64,000 nt of DNA, taken from assembly GCF_017488845.2 (NCBI RefSeq), contig NZ_CP083374.1, positions 467,501 to 531,500 on the forward strand, given 5' to 3'. This document shows positions 16,392 through 24,659 of the stretch, piece by piece. How positions within the stretch are numbered: position 1 is the first letter of the stretch; every line of letters begins with the position of its first letter. Origin of the DNA: Ensifer canadensis. GTDB taxonomy: Bacteria > Pseudomonadota > Alphaproteobacteria > Rhizobiales > Rhizobiaceae. The notes beneath the pieces were generated by a model. That model saw only the letters and a list, made by a program, of their open reading frames with translations, was not told where the DNA came from and searched no databases. A program made the translations under genes and the position numbers.

Positions 16392-17783
16392 TCAAATCGC
16401 GTCGGGCGCGGGCGCAGCGTTCTTAAGTTCAGGCTCCTCCGGCTCCTTGGCGGGAATGCCGTTGAAGAGGATGTTGAGAAGTGCCGCGGCAAAGGTGCCG
16501 ACGAGAACACCGCTATGCAGGAACTTTTCGAGCGCCTGCGGCAGCTGGTCGAAGATCTTGTCGGCGACCACGGGCACCATGGCGAGACCGACGCTGACCG
16601 CCACGATATAGAGATTGCGCCGGTTGTTGGTGAAATCCACCTTGCTCAGGATCTTGACGCCGGTGGCCGAAACCATGCCGAACATCACGATAGCCGCACC
16701 GCCCACCACATAACTCGGGATGGATGCGCTGATGAAGGCGACCTTGGGCAGCGAGCCGAGCAGGATCAGGATGACGCCGCCCGTCGCCACCACCCAGCGG
16801 CTCATGACGCCGGTGATCTGCAACAAGCCGACATTCTGCGCGTAGGTCGTATAGGTGAAGGTGTTGAGGATGCCGCCGATGATGTTGCCGACACCATCTG
16901 TCCTCAGGCCGCGCGCCAGATCCGCCTGGGAAATCTTGCGGCCCGTCATGTCGCCGACCGCAAGGATCTGCCCGGTCGATTCGACCATCATCACCGTCAT
17001 GACCGCACAGAGCGAGAAGATCGACCAGAACTCGAATATTGGCCAGCCGAATGCGAGCGGATGAATGATCCGGACCCAATCGGCATCCCCCACACCGCTG
17101 AAGCTGACCTTGCCGGCGGCAATCGCGATGGCGAAACCGACGCCGATGCCGAGCAGCACGGCGAGATTGGACAGGAAGCCCTTGAGATACCGCGTCATGA
17201 GCAGGATCGCGACGAGCACGATCGTTGCGACGGCTAGCGCGAAAGGCGCACCGTAGGCCGGGTTGGGGATCATTCCGTCCGGCCCCTTGATCATCGGCTG
17301 CCCGCCGGCCGCCCAGTTCACGCCGACGCGCATCAGCGACAGCCCGATGATCAGCATGACCGTTCCGGTGACGATCGGCGGGAAGAACCGCACCCATCGA
17401 CCGAAATAGGGTGCTGCCAGAAGCGTGAAGACGCCGGATCCAATCACGGCGCCGATGACGCCGGGCATTCCGAGCTCCGGGTTGGTACCCGTCGCGATGA
17501 TCGAGGGAACCGCGGTAAAAGCGATGCCCATCATGATCGGCAGGCGAATGCCGACATTGCCGATGCCGACAGCCTGGATGATGGTTACCAGACCGCAACA
17601 GAACAGGTCTGCGCTGACCAGCATGGCGATCTGTTCCTTCGGCAGATGCAAGGCGCTGCCGATGATGAGCGGCACGGCAACTGCGCCGGCATACATGACG
17701 AGAACGTGTTGCAGGCCCAGAGCAAAAAGGCTCGGGATCGGATACATCTTTTCGACGGGATCCGTCGTTGCAGGATTGGACAT
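16392..17783 (-). CDS. NCS2-family nucleobase permease (xanthine/uric acid type)
   Basis: A 463-residue membrane protein with about 14 hydrophobic segments, the first-helix QH (LGLQHVLVM), the conserved ESTGQ and the nucleobase-ascorbate signature QNVGLLQITGVMSRWV. These match bacterial xanthine/uric acid permeases (PucJ/PucK, UacT group) more than uracil permeases. It opens the operon of the molybdenum hydroxylase and COG0523 GTPase and is divergent from a LysR gene, so a purine-like or other N-heteroaromatic substrate enters through it. GGAGGAAA precedes the ATG. Confidence 0.92.
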   Translation of the reverse strand: MSNPATTDPVEKMYPIPSLFALGLQHVLVMYAGAVAVPLIIGSALHLPKEQIAMLVSADLFCCGLVTIIQAVGIGNVGIRLPIMMGIAFTAVPSIIATGTNPELGMPGVIGAVIGSGVFTLLAAPYFGRWVRFFPPIVTGTVMLIIGLSLMRVGVNWAAGGQPMIKGPDGMIPNPAYGAPFALAVATIVLVAILLMTRYLKGFLSNLAVLLGIGVGFAIAIAAGKVSFSGVGDADWVRIIHPLAFGWPIFEFWSIFSLCAVMTVMMVESTGQILAVGDMTGRKISQADLARGLRTDGVGNIIGGILNTFTYTTYAQNVGLLQITGVMSRWVVATGGVILILLGSLPKVAFISASIPSYVVGGAAIVMFGMVSATGVKILSKVDFTNNRRNLYIVAVSVGLAMVPVVADKIFDQLPQALEKFLHSGVLVGTFAAALLNILFNGIPAKEPEEPELKNAAPAPDAI

Positions 17784-17912
17784 TCGCTTTCCTCCCAGCG
17801 AATAGCTTCCGGCGCGGTGGGGCTTCGTGGCCTCGTGGTTATGTCACCGCACGCCGTACGAGGAGGATCATGCGGCTGGCCAAATCAGCAAACAATCGGC
17901 ATAATTATATTT

Positions 17913-17931
17913 ATTCATCTAGTAACTGAAT
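17913..17931. promoter_or_regulatory. Putative LysR binding site between permease and LysR genes
   Basis: Inverted repeat ATTCA-N9-TGAAT in an AT-rich stretch 13 bases before the LysR start codon, in the intergenic region shared with the divergent NCS2 permease. A similar arrangement, ATTCA-N9-TGAAA, occurs at 20061-20079, upstream of the cytosine-deaminase-like gene; both sites also share TTATTCAT. This fits the T-N11-A style of LysR operators. Confidence 0.45.
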
Positions 17932-17943
17932 GAATGAGGCGGC

Positions 17944-18840
17944 ATGGACATTACGCTGAAGCAGCTTCGGGCTTTCGTCACGGTGGCCAATCTCGGGCAG
18001 TTCACGCTGGCCGCCGACAAGCTTGGCTCATCACAGTCGGCCGTCAGCACGTTGGTGCGGCAACTGGAAACCAATCTCAATCTCCGCCTCTTCGACCGAC
18101 ATACCCGTCTCCTGCGCCTCACCCAGGCCGGCATCGACATCCTGCCGGTCGCGTCGCGCGCCGTGGCGGACATCGAGGGCATGGTGGAAAGCTCGCGGGA
18201 GCTGAACGCGCTTCGACGGGGCAAGGTCTCGATTGCGGCGGGTACCGTGCAGGCCGCGCTGCTGCTGCCCCCGCTGATCAATGCCTTCAGCAAGCTCTAC
18301 CCCGAAATCACCGTCGCCCTGCATGACGTTGCCGAAAAGGCGGTACTGGACTATGTCGCCAACGGAACTGCCGACCTCGGCGTCGGCACGGTGCCGGAGG
18401 AAGACACCGACCTGGTCGGCACCCGGCTGACGACTGACGAATTCCTGGTGGTACTGCATTGCGACGATGCGCTGGTGAAACTCCCGGAGCTTCGCTGGAC
18501 CGACCTTGCCGAGCGCAAGCTGATCGGCCCGCAACGCGGCAACCCCATTCGCGACCGTCTGGAAAGCGAGTTGGCGCGTAACGGCATCGTGCTGCCGCTC
18601 GACAAGACGATGCAGGAGGTGGCGCTGCCGTTGACCATTATCGGCATGGTCGAAGCCGGCCTCGGCGTCGCGATCATGACCTCGGCGGTCGTGCGGCTGG
18701 CGACATCGATGGGGCTGATCGTGCGCACGCCAACCGAACCACTCATCCGGCGCGAAGTCAGCCTCATCCAGAAACAGGCCCGCTCGCTCTCGCCTGCCGC
18801 CCGACGCTTCCGCGACTTCCTTCTGAAGGCCGTGCACTAA
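17944..18840 (+). CDS. LysR-family transcriptional regulator
   Basis: A 298-residue LysR protein: HTH at residues 4-62 (LKQLRAFVTVANLGQFTLAA, SSQSAVSTLVRQLE, RLFDRHTR) and a substrate-binding domain to the C-terminus. It is divergent from the NCS2/molybdenum hydroxylase operon and probably activates it in response to the imported compound. The protein is clearly related to the second LysR at 26275-27189 (shared ITL-QLRAF--VA-LGQF and SLSPAA near the end), suggesting related ligands. Its stop codon abuts repeat copy B. Confidence 0.92.
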   Translation: MDITLKQLRAFVTVANLGQFTLAADKLGSSQSAVSTLVRQLETNLNLRLFDRHTRLLRLTQAGIDILPVASRAVADIEGMVESSRELNALRRGKVSIAAGTVQAALLLPPLINAFSKLYPEITVALHDVAEKAVLDYVANGTADLGVGTVPEEDTDLVGTRLTTDEFLVVLHCDDALVKLPELRWTDLAERKLIGPQRGNPIRDRLESELARNGIVLPLDKTMQEVALPLTIIGMVEAGLGVAIMTSAVVRLATSMGLIVRTPTEPLIRREVSLIQKQARSLSPAARRFRDFLLKAVH

Positions 18841-18940
18841 AGCGCGTCGCGATCTTTCAGATTCGCTTTCTGCGCTTTAGGCTCTTGTTTTTGCGCATGT
18901 CGTTATCGCAAAACCGCTGCACACTTTTGCGCGACATGCT
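18841..18940 (-). repeat. Rhizobial palindromic intergenic repeat, copy B
   Basis: About 100 bases beginning directly after the LysR stop codon. Its reverse complement (AGCATGTCGCGCAAAAGTGT, then CAGCGGTTTTGCG, ATGCGCAAAAACAAGAG) is closest to copy C at 30839-30938 and related to copies A and D. It is the subtype with a TGTCGCG end. The remaining bases to 19167 (18941-19167) form the leader of the next gene; a reading frame continues upstream of its ATG but shows no family similarity. Confidence 0.75.
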
Positions 18941-19167
18941 TGAAGCAAATCCATTGGAGTAAGCAGCAATTCATCATCTGGCGCGGCGCAAGTACCGTGG
19001 TTGACCGGACAAAATATTCAGCGCTATCTGGTATCGCTGCTGGACTGCGTATTGCGCGGGCAGGCAGGGCGCAGAGGGCCTTGTGGTCTTTTTCTGCGCG
19101 CGGTGTCCGGCGCACCATCGTGCCCCGGCCAGCCGCCGCTCCCAGCCACACCAGATCAGGAGCACCC

Positions 19168-19968
19168 ATGGCCCACTCCCTGAAAGACCGTGCCGACCAT
19201 TCTGAGGCCTCCGGCCGACCGAACCGCCCCGACCTTTCCACAGACACCATCCGAACCGCCAGGGAAGAGCTCGCCGCCTGTTTCCGCATGGCGGCGCGCA
19301 ATGGGTTTGAGGAAGGCATCTGCAACCACTTTTCTGCAGTTGTCCCGGGGCACGACGATCTCTTCATCGTCAACCCCTATGGCTACGCCTTCCGCGAGCT
19401 GACCGCCTCGAAACTCTTGATCTGCGATCTAAATGGCACCGTCGTCGAGGGTGAAGGCGAGCCGGAGGCTACGGCCTTCTACATCCACGCCGAGATCCAC
19501 CGGCGCCTGCCGCGCGCCAAGGTCGTCTTCCACACGCACATGCCCTATGCGACGGCTCTGTCGATGACGGACGGTCCGCCGCTGATCTGGGCGGGGCAGA
19601 CGGCATTGAAGTTTTATGGCCGCACCGCCGTCGACGAAAATTACAACGGCCTTGCGCTCGATCACCGCGAAGGCGCTCGCATTGCCGGAACATTGGGCGA
19701 TGCGGACATCCTGTTCATGAAACATCACGGCGTGCTGGTGCTCGCACCGACCATCGCCGAGGCCTGGGATGACCTTTACTACCTCGAACGGGCGGCGCAA
19801 GCGCAGGTCCTTGCGATGTCCACGGGCCGCACGGTCTGCCCCGTCGATCCGGCAATCGCTGAAGCCGCTTATCGGCAGATACGGGAGGGAGATGCCGCCT
19901 CCGCGCGTGCGCATCTCGCCGCCATCCGTCGACAGCTCAACGCGGAAGAACCGCAATATCGACATTGA
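19168..19968 (+). CDS. Class II aldolase/adducin family protein
   Basis: A 266-residue protein with the family features: substrate loop (EGICNHFSAVVPGH), phosphate or carboxylate-binding region (PYGYAFREL), the zinc ligands HTHMPYATAL and the distal HHGVLVL. Members are sugar-phosphate aldolases, epimerases or, in some aromatic pathways, decarboxylases. The ATG at 19168 follows CAGGAG; a longer frame back to 18940 overlaps the repeat and is rejected. It stands before the cytosine-deaminase-like gene with a separate promoter region between, so it may be its own unit. The substrate is unknown. Confidence 0.85.
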   Translation: MAHSLKDRADHSEASGRPNRPDLSTDTIRTAREELAACFRMAARNGFEEGICNHFSAVVPGHDDLFIVNPYGYAFRELTASKLLICDLNGTVVEGEGEPEATAFYIHAEIHRRLPRAKVVFHTHMPYATALSMTDGPPLIWAGQTALKFYGRTAVDENYNGLALDHREGARIAGTLGDADILFMKHHGVLVLAPTIAEAWDDLYYLERAAQAQVLAMSTGRTVCPVDPAIAEAAYRQIREGDAASARAHLAAIRRQLNAEEPQYRH

Positions 19969-20058
19969 ACATCGGACGTCGCACGTCTTGGCCTGGATAG
20001 ATGGGCGTGCGACCCCGACCGCGAAGCGAACGGGCAAGGCGCCCCCGATTGTTACGAA

Positions 20059-20087
20059 TTATTCATTAAAACATTGAAATAATGAAT
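20059..20087. promoter_or_regulatory. AT-rich LysR-like site upstream of the deaminase/ABC operon
   Basis: Contains TTATTCAT (20059-20066) and ATTCA-N9-TGAAA (20061-20079), plus a further TGAAT at 20083-20087. The layout copies the site at 17913-17931. It is 58 bases before the start of the cytosine-deaminase-like gene and may bind one or both LysR regulators. Confidence 0.4.
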
Positions 20088-20144
20088 TTGTTTAAATTAA
20101 CGGTGCGTGTTTAGTTTCGCCTCACAACAAAAAGGTGGGGACGA

Positions 20145-21455
20145 ATGGCACGGGACAATTCAATTGCGTCGCTCGCAAACCTGGCCGCCGGTCAGTCCTT
20201 TGCGCTCACTGGCGGCACCATCATCCATGACGATGGCACGCAATCGATCAGCGACATCATCGTGGGCGCCGACGGGCGGTTCGTTGTCGTCGAACCCTTT
20301 CTCAACACGATCTCTTGCAGCGCCTGCGTCGACATCAGCGGTATGCTGGTTTCGCCGGGCTTCGTCGATGCGCACCAGCATCTCGACAAGACCGGCGTGC
20401 TGCGGTTCACGCCCAATCCATCAGGAACGCTCCAGGGCGCCCGCGAGGCTTTTGCCAAGTATGCCCGCACCGCCGGTCCCGACGACATTTACAAGCGGGC
20501 AACGCGCACGGTTGAGCGATGCCTGTCCCGCGGCACGACGGCCATTCGCAGCCATATCAACGTCGACAAGGATGCCGGTTTCGACGGCATCGAGACGCTG
20601 GCGGGCATCCGCGATGGCGCGAAAGACCGCATCACCCTCCAGCTCGTTGCGTTCATGACGCCGCACCCGGGCCAGGACTTCGACTGGCTGGGCCAAAACA
20701 TCGACGGCGCGGTGGCGCTCGCCGATGCCGTCGGCGGAACGCCGGCCGTTTCCGAGGACCCGCCACGTTATCTCGACATCCTGTTTTCGGCCGCCGTCAA
20801 GGCGGGCAAGCCGGTTGATCTGCATCTCGACGAGCACCTCAACGCCAGTGTCCACCTCATTGATGCCGCCCTCGACCGGGTGGAGCGCTTCGGCATGCAA
20901 GGACGCACCGTGTTCAGCCATGTCTCGGTCTTGAGCGCCCTGCCTCGCCGGAAATTCGAAAGCATCGTCGAGCGCATCCTTGCCCTCGACGTCGGTGTCG
21001 TTACCCTTCCGGCCGCAAACCTCTACCTGCAGGGGCGTGATTACGAGATGCTGCCGCCGCGCGGGCTGACCCGGGTCGCCGAACTGCATCGCGCCGGTAT
21101 CACAATCGCCACGGCCTCGGACAATATCCAGGATCCGTTCGTGCCGACCGGCTCGGGCGACATGCTCGAAATCGCCCGCTGGACGCTGCTTGCGGGGCAC
21201 CTGCGCGGCGACGAGCTTGCCGCGGCCCACCGCATGATCACCACGGCGCCAGCCCGTTTGATGGGGCTAGGCAAGGACTATGGGCTGCGCGCAGGCGCCC
21301 GGGCCGACTTCGTGGTCACAGATTGCCTCGACACCGACACGCTGATTGCCGGCGGGCCGGATCAGGCCTTTGTCTTCTCAAGGGGACGCCTTGTCTCAGA
21401 AACGACGACCGCGCTCATGCGCGTCGAAAACAGCCGATTGAAGGAGGACGCATAA
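20145..21455 (+). CDS. Cytosine-deaminase-like amidohydrolase
   Basis: A 436-residue metal-dependent hydrolase of the CodA type. Metal and catalytic residues are H77 and H79 (FVDAHQHLDKT), H227 and H231 around LHLDEHLN, H259 (FSHVSVLSALP) and D326 (TASDNIQDPF). The TASDNIQDPF-PTGSGDML stretch resembles the SDD/HDDV region of cytosine and isoguanine deaminases. It deaminates or hydrolyses a pyrimidine-like ring. The gene leads an apparent operon with the BMP-type ABC transporter, so its substrate is probably what that transporter imports. RBS AAGGTGGGG precedes the ATG. Confidence 0.88.
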   Translation: MARDNSIASLANLAAGQSFALTGGTIIHDDGTQSISDIIVGADGRFVVVEPFLNTISCSACVDISGMLVSPGFVDAHQHLDKTGVLRFTPNPSGTLQGAREAFAKYARTAGPDDIYKRATRTVERCLSRGTTAIRSHINVDKDAGFDGIETLAGIRDGAKDRITLQLVAFMTPHPGQDFDWLGQNIDGAVALADAVGGTPAVSEDPPRYLDILFSAAVKAGKPVDLHLDEHLNASVHLIDAALDRVERFGMQGRTVFSHVSVLSALPRRKFESIVERILALDVGVVTLPAANLYLQGRDYEMLPPRGLTRVAELHRAGITIATASDNIQDPFVPTGSGDMLEIARWTLLAGHLRGDELAAAHRMITTAPARLMGLGKDYGLRAGARADFVVTDCLDTDTLIAGGPDQAFVFSRGRLVSETTTALMRVENSRLKEDA

Positions 21456-21507
21456 CCGATCGGCGACTCCGGGGGGATTGAAACGACAATCTAATGGGAG
21501 GAATGAA

Positions 21508-22500
21508 ATGAAGAAAACTGCATTTTCACGTCGCTCGCTGCTTGCGTCCATTTTCGGATTGGCCCTCGCCGGAATGATCCGGCCGGACATTGCGCATGCC
21601 GAAGACTTCAAGATGGGCCTTCTCGTGCCCGGTAGCGTTTCGGAAGAGGGATGGAACCGGATCGGCTACAATGCGCTGAAGGGCGTTGAAGACCAGCTCG
21701 GCGCCAAGATCAGCTATGTCGAGTTGCAACAGAATCCGGCATCCTTCGAAAAGGCCTTTCGCGACTACGCGAGCCAGGGCTACAAGGTAATCCTGGGCCA
21801 CGGATTTGAATTCCAGGACGCAGCACTCGAAGTCGCACTCGATTATCCGGACACCTATTTCCTGATCTCGTCGAGCAGTATCCATGAAGGCAATGTCATC
21901 GGCCTCAACACCGATACGAGCCAGCCCTTCTACCTTATGGGCGTCATCGCCGCGAAGATGGGCCAAAAAGCGGGCCTCGTCGGCGGCATGGAGATCCCAC
22001 CGATCCAGCAGGCCTTCGCCGGCTTTAAAAACGGCGCCAGGAGTGTGAACCCGGACTTCCCGATCAGCGAGGCCTATATCGGTAACTTCACCGATACGAC
22101 GGCCGCCAAGGAGGCCGCGCTTAGCATGATCTCGCAGGGTGCCGATTTCGTCGTGCCGAACGCCTCGGGAGCCACCGTCGGCGGCTACCAGGCGATTTCG
22201 GAATCCGGGCCGGACGTGCGCTCTTTCTCGATCTTCAGCGACTTTACCGAAGTTGCGCCCAACAACATTCTCGGCCTCTACGTCGCCGATTATGCGCAGG
22301 GCGTGGTGGAAGTTGTGCGCTCTATTCACGACGGCAGCCCGCCCACGCAAAACGTCGTCTTCGGGCTGAAGGACCCGAAGGTCATCTCCTTCACCTTCCG
22401 CGATGACGGCCCAGTCTCGGTGCCGGAAGACATCCGCGCTGAAGTGAAAGCGATCAGCGCCAAGATCGCCGCCGGAGAGATCAAGACAGACACTCAGTGA
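21508..22500 (+). CDS. BMP-family ABC transporter substrate-binding protein
   Basis: A 330-residue exported binding protein. The N-terminus MKKTAFSRRSLLAS plus a hydrophobic core and AHA-ED cleavage region is a signal peptide, with a twin-Arg-like pair. The mature protein begins with the BMP signature (FKMGLLVPGSVSEEGWNRIGYNALKG) and has the conserved GHGFEFQDAALEVA. BMP/PnrA proteins bind purine nucleosides, hypoxanthine or related ligands. The ATG at 21508 follows GGGAGG; a start 30 bases earlier was rejected. The two permeases and ATPase follow; a strong hairpin lies just after this gene. Confidence 0.92.
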   Translation: MKKTAFSRRSLLASIFGLALAGMIRPDIAHAEDFKMGLLVPGSVSEEGWNRIGYNALKGVEDQLGAKISYVELQQNPASFEKAFRDYASQGYKVILGHGFEFQDAALEVALDYPDTYFLISSSSIHEGNVIGLNTDTSQPFYLMGVIAAKMGQKAGLVGGMEIPPIQQAFAGFKNGARSVNPDFPISEAYIGNFTDTTAAKEAALSMISQGADFVVPNASGATVGGYQAISESGPDVRSFSIFSDFTEVAPNNILGLYVADYAQGVVEVVRSIHDGSPPTQNVVFGLKDPKVISFTFRDDGPVSVPEDIRAEVKAISAKIAAGEIKTDTQ

Positions 22501-22507
22501 CGGGCCT

Positions 22508-22541
22508 TTCGCTGCGACCGGCCATGCCTGGTCGCAGCGAA
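22508..22541 (+). terminator. Intercistronic hairpin after the BMP binding-protein gene
   Basis: Perfect 12-base-pair stem TTCGCTGCGACC / GGTCGCAGCGAA with a 10-base loop, 8 bases after the stop codon. No T-run follows. Such hairpins typically protect or partially terminate the binding-protein message so that it is made in excess over the membrane components. Confidence 0.7.
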
Positions 22542-22576
22542 CCATTTCAATGCCACACCATTATCGGGACCGATCC

Positions 22577-23671
22577 ATGGAACAGGTAAACCAGGGAGCG
22601 CGTGATCACGTGTATCCTCAAGCAGCCCACGCTCTCTACCGGACGCTCTCGCAGGCGGTTATCAGCGCTGCGACCCCGATCGCCGCGGTCCTTGTCGCCC
22701 TTTCGTTCGGCGCGGCGCTTTTGTGGCTGAACGGCTTCACTGGGACCGACGTGGTTACGGTGATGATCATGGGCTCCTTCCAGGATGCGCGCTCGATCGG
22801 CGAAATCCTGCTGAAGGCGACGCCGCTCATCCTGATCGGCGCAGGGCTTTGTGTCGCCTTCCGGTGCAGCATCTGGAACATCGGCGCTGAGGGGCAGCTT
22901 TATGTCGGTGCGATCGCCGCCACCTTCGTCGGCACCAGCATCGATGGCCTCTCTGTCTGGATCCATGCCCCGCTCGTCATGCTGGCGGGCGCGTTGGCCG
23001 GCGCCGCCTGGGCCGGCATCGCCGGCTATCTCAAGGTACGCTTCCAGGCGAGCGAGATCGTCACCACGATCATGCTCAACTACATCGCCCTCATCCTGAC
23101 GAGCTATCTCGTCACCGGGCCGATGAGGGACGCAAGCGCCGCCTATCCGCAATCGGCCCGGCTGGTGCGCGAGGCCTGGACGCCGCGCATCGTCTCGGAC
23201 ATGCGCCTCCATATCGGTATCCTCGTCGCCATCGTGCTGGCGGTCGCACTCTATATTTTCCTGCAACGCAGCAGCCGCGGTTTTGCCTTGCGCGTCGTCG
23301 GCCTCAACCCGGATGCGGCGCGTTATGCAGGCATGGACGTCCGCCGCAACGTGATGATCGCCATCTGTATCAGCGGCGCGATGGCCGGGCTTGCCGGCGC
23401 CTTCGAGGTCGCGGGTGTCACCCACCGGCTCTATCAGAACATCTCACCGGGCTACGGCTTCGAAGGCATCGCCGTGGCGTTGCTCGCCAACAACAATCCC
23501 CTGGCCGCGATCCTGTCGGGCGGGCTCTTCGCGATGCTCCGGTCCGGCTCTGAGGTCCTCCAGATTACATCGCAGGTCCCGCAGGTTCTCGTCCTCGTCA
23601 TTCAGGGCATCGTCATCCTGTCAGTCGTGGCCTTCGCCAAGTTCCGCGGTGTGCTGACGAGCCTGCGTTAG
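22577..23671 (+). CDS. BMP-type ABC transporter permease 1
   Basis: A 364-residue permease of the branched-chain/BPD_transp_2 fold (COG4603, the larger of the two BMP-system permeases). About ten hydrophobic segments are visible, with the family motifs WNIGAEGQLYVGAI and LRVVGLNPDAARYAGM plus GFEGIAVALLANNNPL near the C-terminus. The ATG at 22577 has GGGAC 8 bases before it; a start at 22550 without any RBS is possible. It forms the channel with the product of 23722-24654. Confidence 0.9.
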   Translation: MEQVNQGARDHVYPQAAHALYRTLSQAVISAATPIAAVLVALSFGAALLWLNGFTGTDVVTVMIMGSFQDARSIGEILLKATPLILIGAGLCVAFRCSIWNIGAEGQLYVGAIAATFVGTSIDGLSVWIHAPLVMLAGALAGAAWAGIAGYLKVRFQASEIVTTIMLNYIALILTSYLVTGPMRDASAAYPQSARLVREAWTPRIVSDMRLHIGILVAIVLAVALYIFLQRSSRGFALRVVGLNPDAARYAGMDVRRNVMIAICISGAMAGLAGAFEVAGVTHRLYQNISPGYGFEGIAVALLANNNPLAAILSGGLFAMLRSGSEVLQITSQVPQVLVLVIQGIVILSVVAFAKFRGVLTSLR

Positions 23672-23721
23672 CCAAACCGCTCCCCGCAAGGGATGAAGAT
23701 GATCAAGAGAGGTCCGCAACC

Positions 23722-24654
23722 ATGGACGACATGATGTTTTTCACCTTCCTCGCGGCGCTGATGGGCGCGGCCTGGAGGCTCGCGACGCCCCTCATCTTCG
23801 CCTCGATCGGTGAGGTCTTTTCCGAACGGGCGGGGGTGCTCAACATCGGGTTGGAAGGCACGATGCTGGTCGGCGCGTTCTGCGGTTTCGCGGCCGCCTT
23901 CGCCACCGGCAGCATCCCGCTCGGCCTTCTTGCCGGCGTCGGCGGCGGCATGCTGTTCGGGCTGGTTTTCGCCTTCTTCACAATTACCATCAAGGCAGAC
24001 CAGATCGTGGTAGGCGCGGCACTCAACCTGCTTGGCATGGGCCTCACCGCCTTCCTGTTCCGCACCTATTATGTCTCGACCGGCAAGGGCATCGAGATCG
24101 CCCAGCCGGTCCATATCCCCTGGCTCAGCGATCTGCCCTTCCTGGGAGAAGCCTTCTTCCGGCAGAACTTCATCGTCTACAGCACGATCCTTGTCGCAAT
24201 CCTCGCCACCCTCGTGCTCAATCGAACCTCCTTCGGACTGACACTGCGTGCTGTGGGTGAACACCCCAAGGCCGTCGACGTCGCCGGCCGCAACGTCGCG
24301 ACCTACCGGTACGCCGCAGTGATGGTCGGCACAGGTCTTGCAGGTCTCGGCGGCGCATTCCTGACGCTCGGTCATTCCAACCAGTTCGTCGAGGGCATCA
24401 CCTCCGGGCGCGGCTTCATCGCGCTTGCCGTCGTGGTCTTTGCGAGGTGGTCGCCAATGGGGGCCTTCTTTGTCTCGCTGCTGTTTGGCCTCTTCTATGC
24501 CCTGCAACTGATGCTCCAGGCACAGGCGTCAATCGTGGTGCCTTACCAGGTCCTGCAAGCCCTTCCCTACATCATGACGATCATCACGCTGGTCGTGGTT
24601 CGCGGCAAGGGCGCCGCGCCGAGCAAGCTCGGCCAGCCCTACGAGATGAGGTAA
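23722..24654 (+). CDS. BMP-type ABC transporter permease 2
   Basis: A 310-residue permease (COG1079 type). Motifs are TPLIFASIGEVFSERAGVLN with NIGLEGTMLVGAF near the N-terminus, LTLRAVGEHPKAVDVAGRNV in the coupling region and GRGFIALAVVVFARWSPMGA near the C-terminus. Its start follows an AGAGAGG Shine-Dalgarno 51 bases after the first permease. The ATPase gene begins 5 bases after its stop. Confidence 0.92.
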   Translation: MDDMMFFTFLAALMGAAWRLATPLIFASIGEVFSERAGVLNIGLEGTMLVGAFCGFAAAFATGSIPLGLLAGVGGGMLFGLVFAFFTITIKADQIVVGAALNLLGMGLTAFLFRTYYVSTGKGIEIAQPVHIPWLSDLPFLGEAFFRQNFIVYSTILVAILATLVLNRTSFGLTLRAVGEHPKAVDVAGRNVATYRYAAVMVGTGLAGLGGAFLTLGHSNQFVEGITSGRGFIALAVVVFARWSPMGAFFVSLLFGLFYALQLMLQAQASIVVPYQVLQALPYIMTIITLVVVRGKGAAPSKLGQPYEMR

Positions 24655-24659
24655 CGGAC

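Noticed and set aside
18940..19167. N-terminal extension of the class II aldolase-like protein back to 18940
   Set aside because: The extension overlaps the intergenic repeat and a non-conserved leader; the ATG at 19168 has an RBS and starts close to the family domain.
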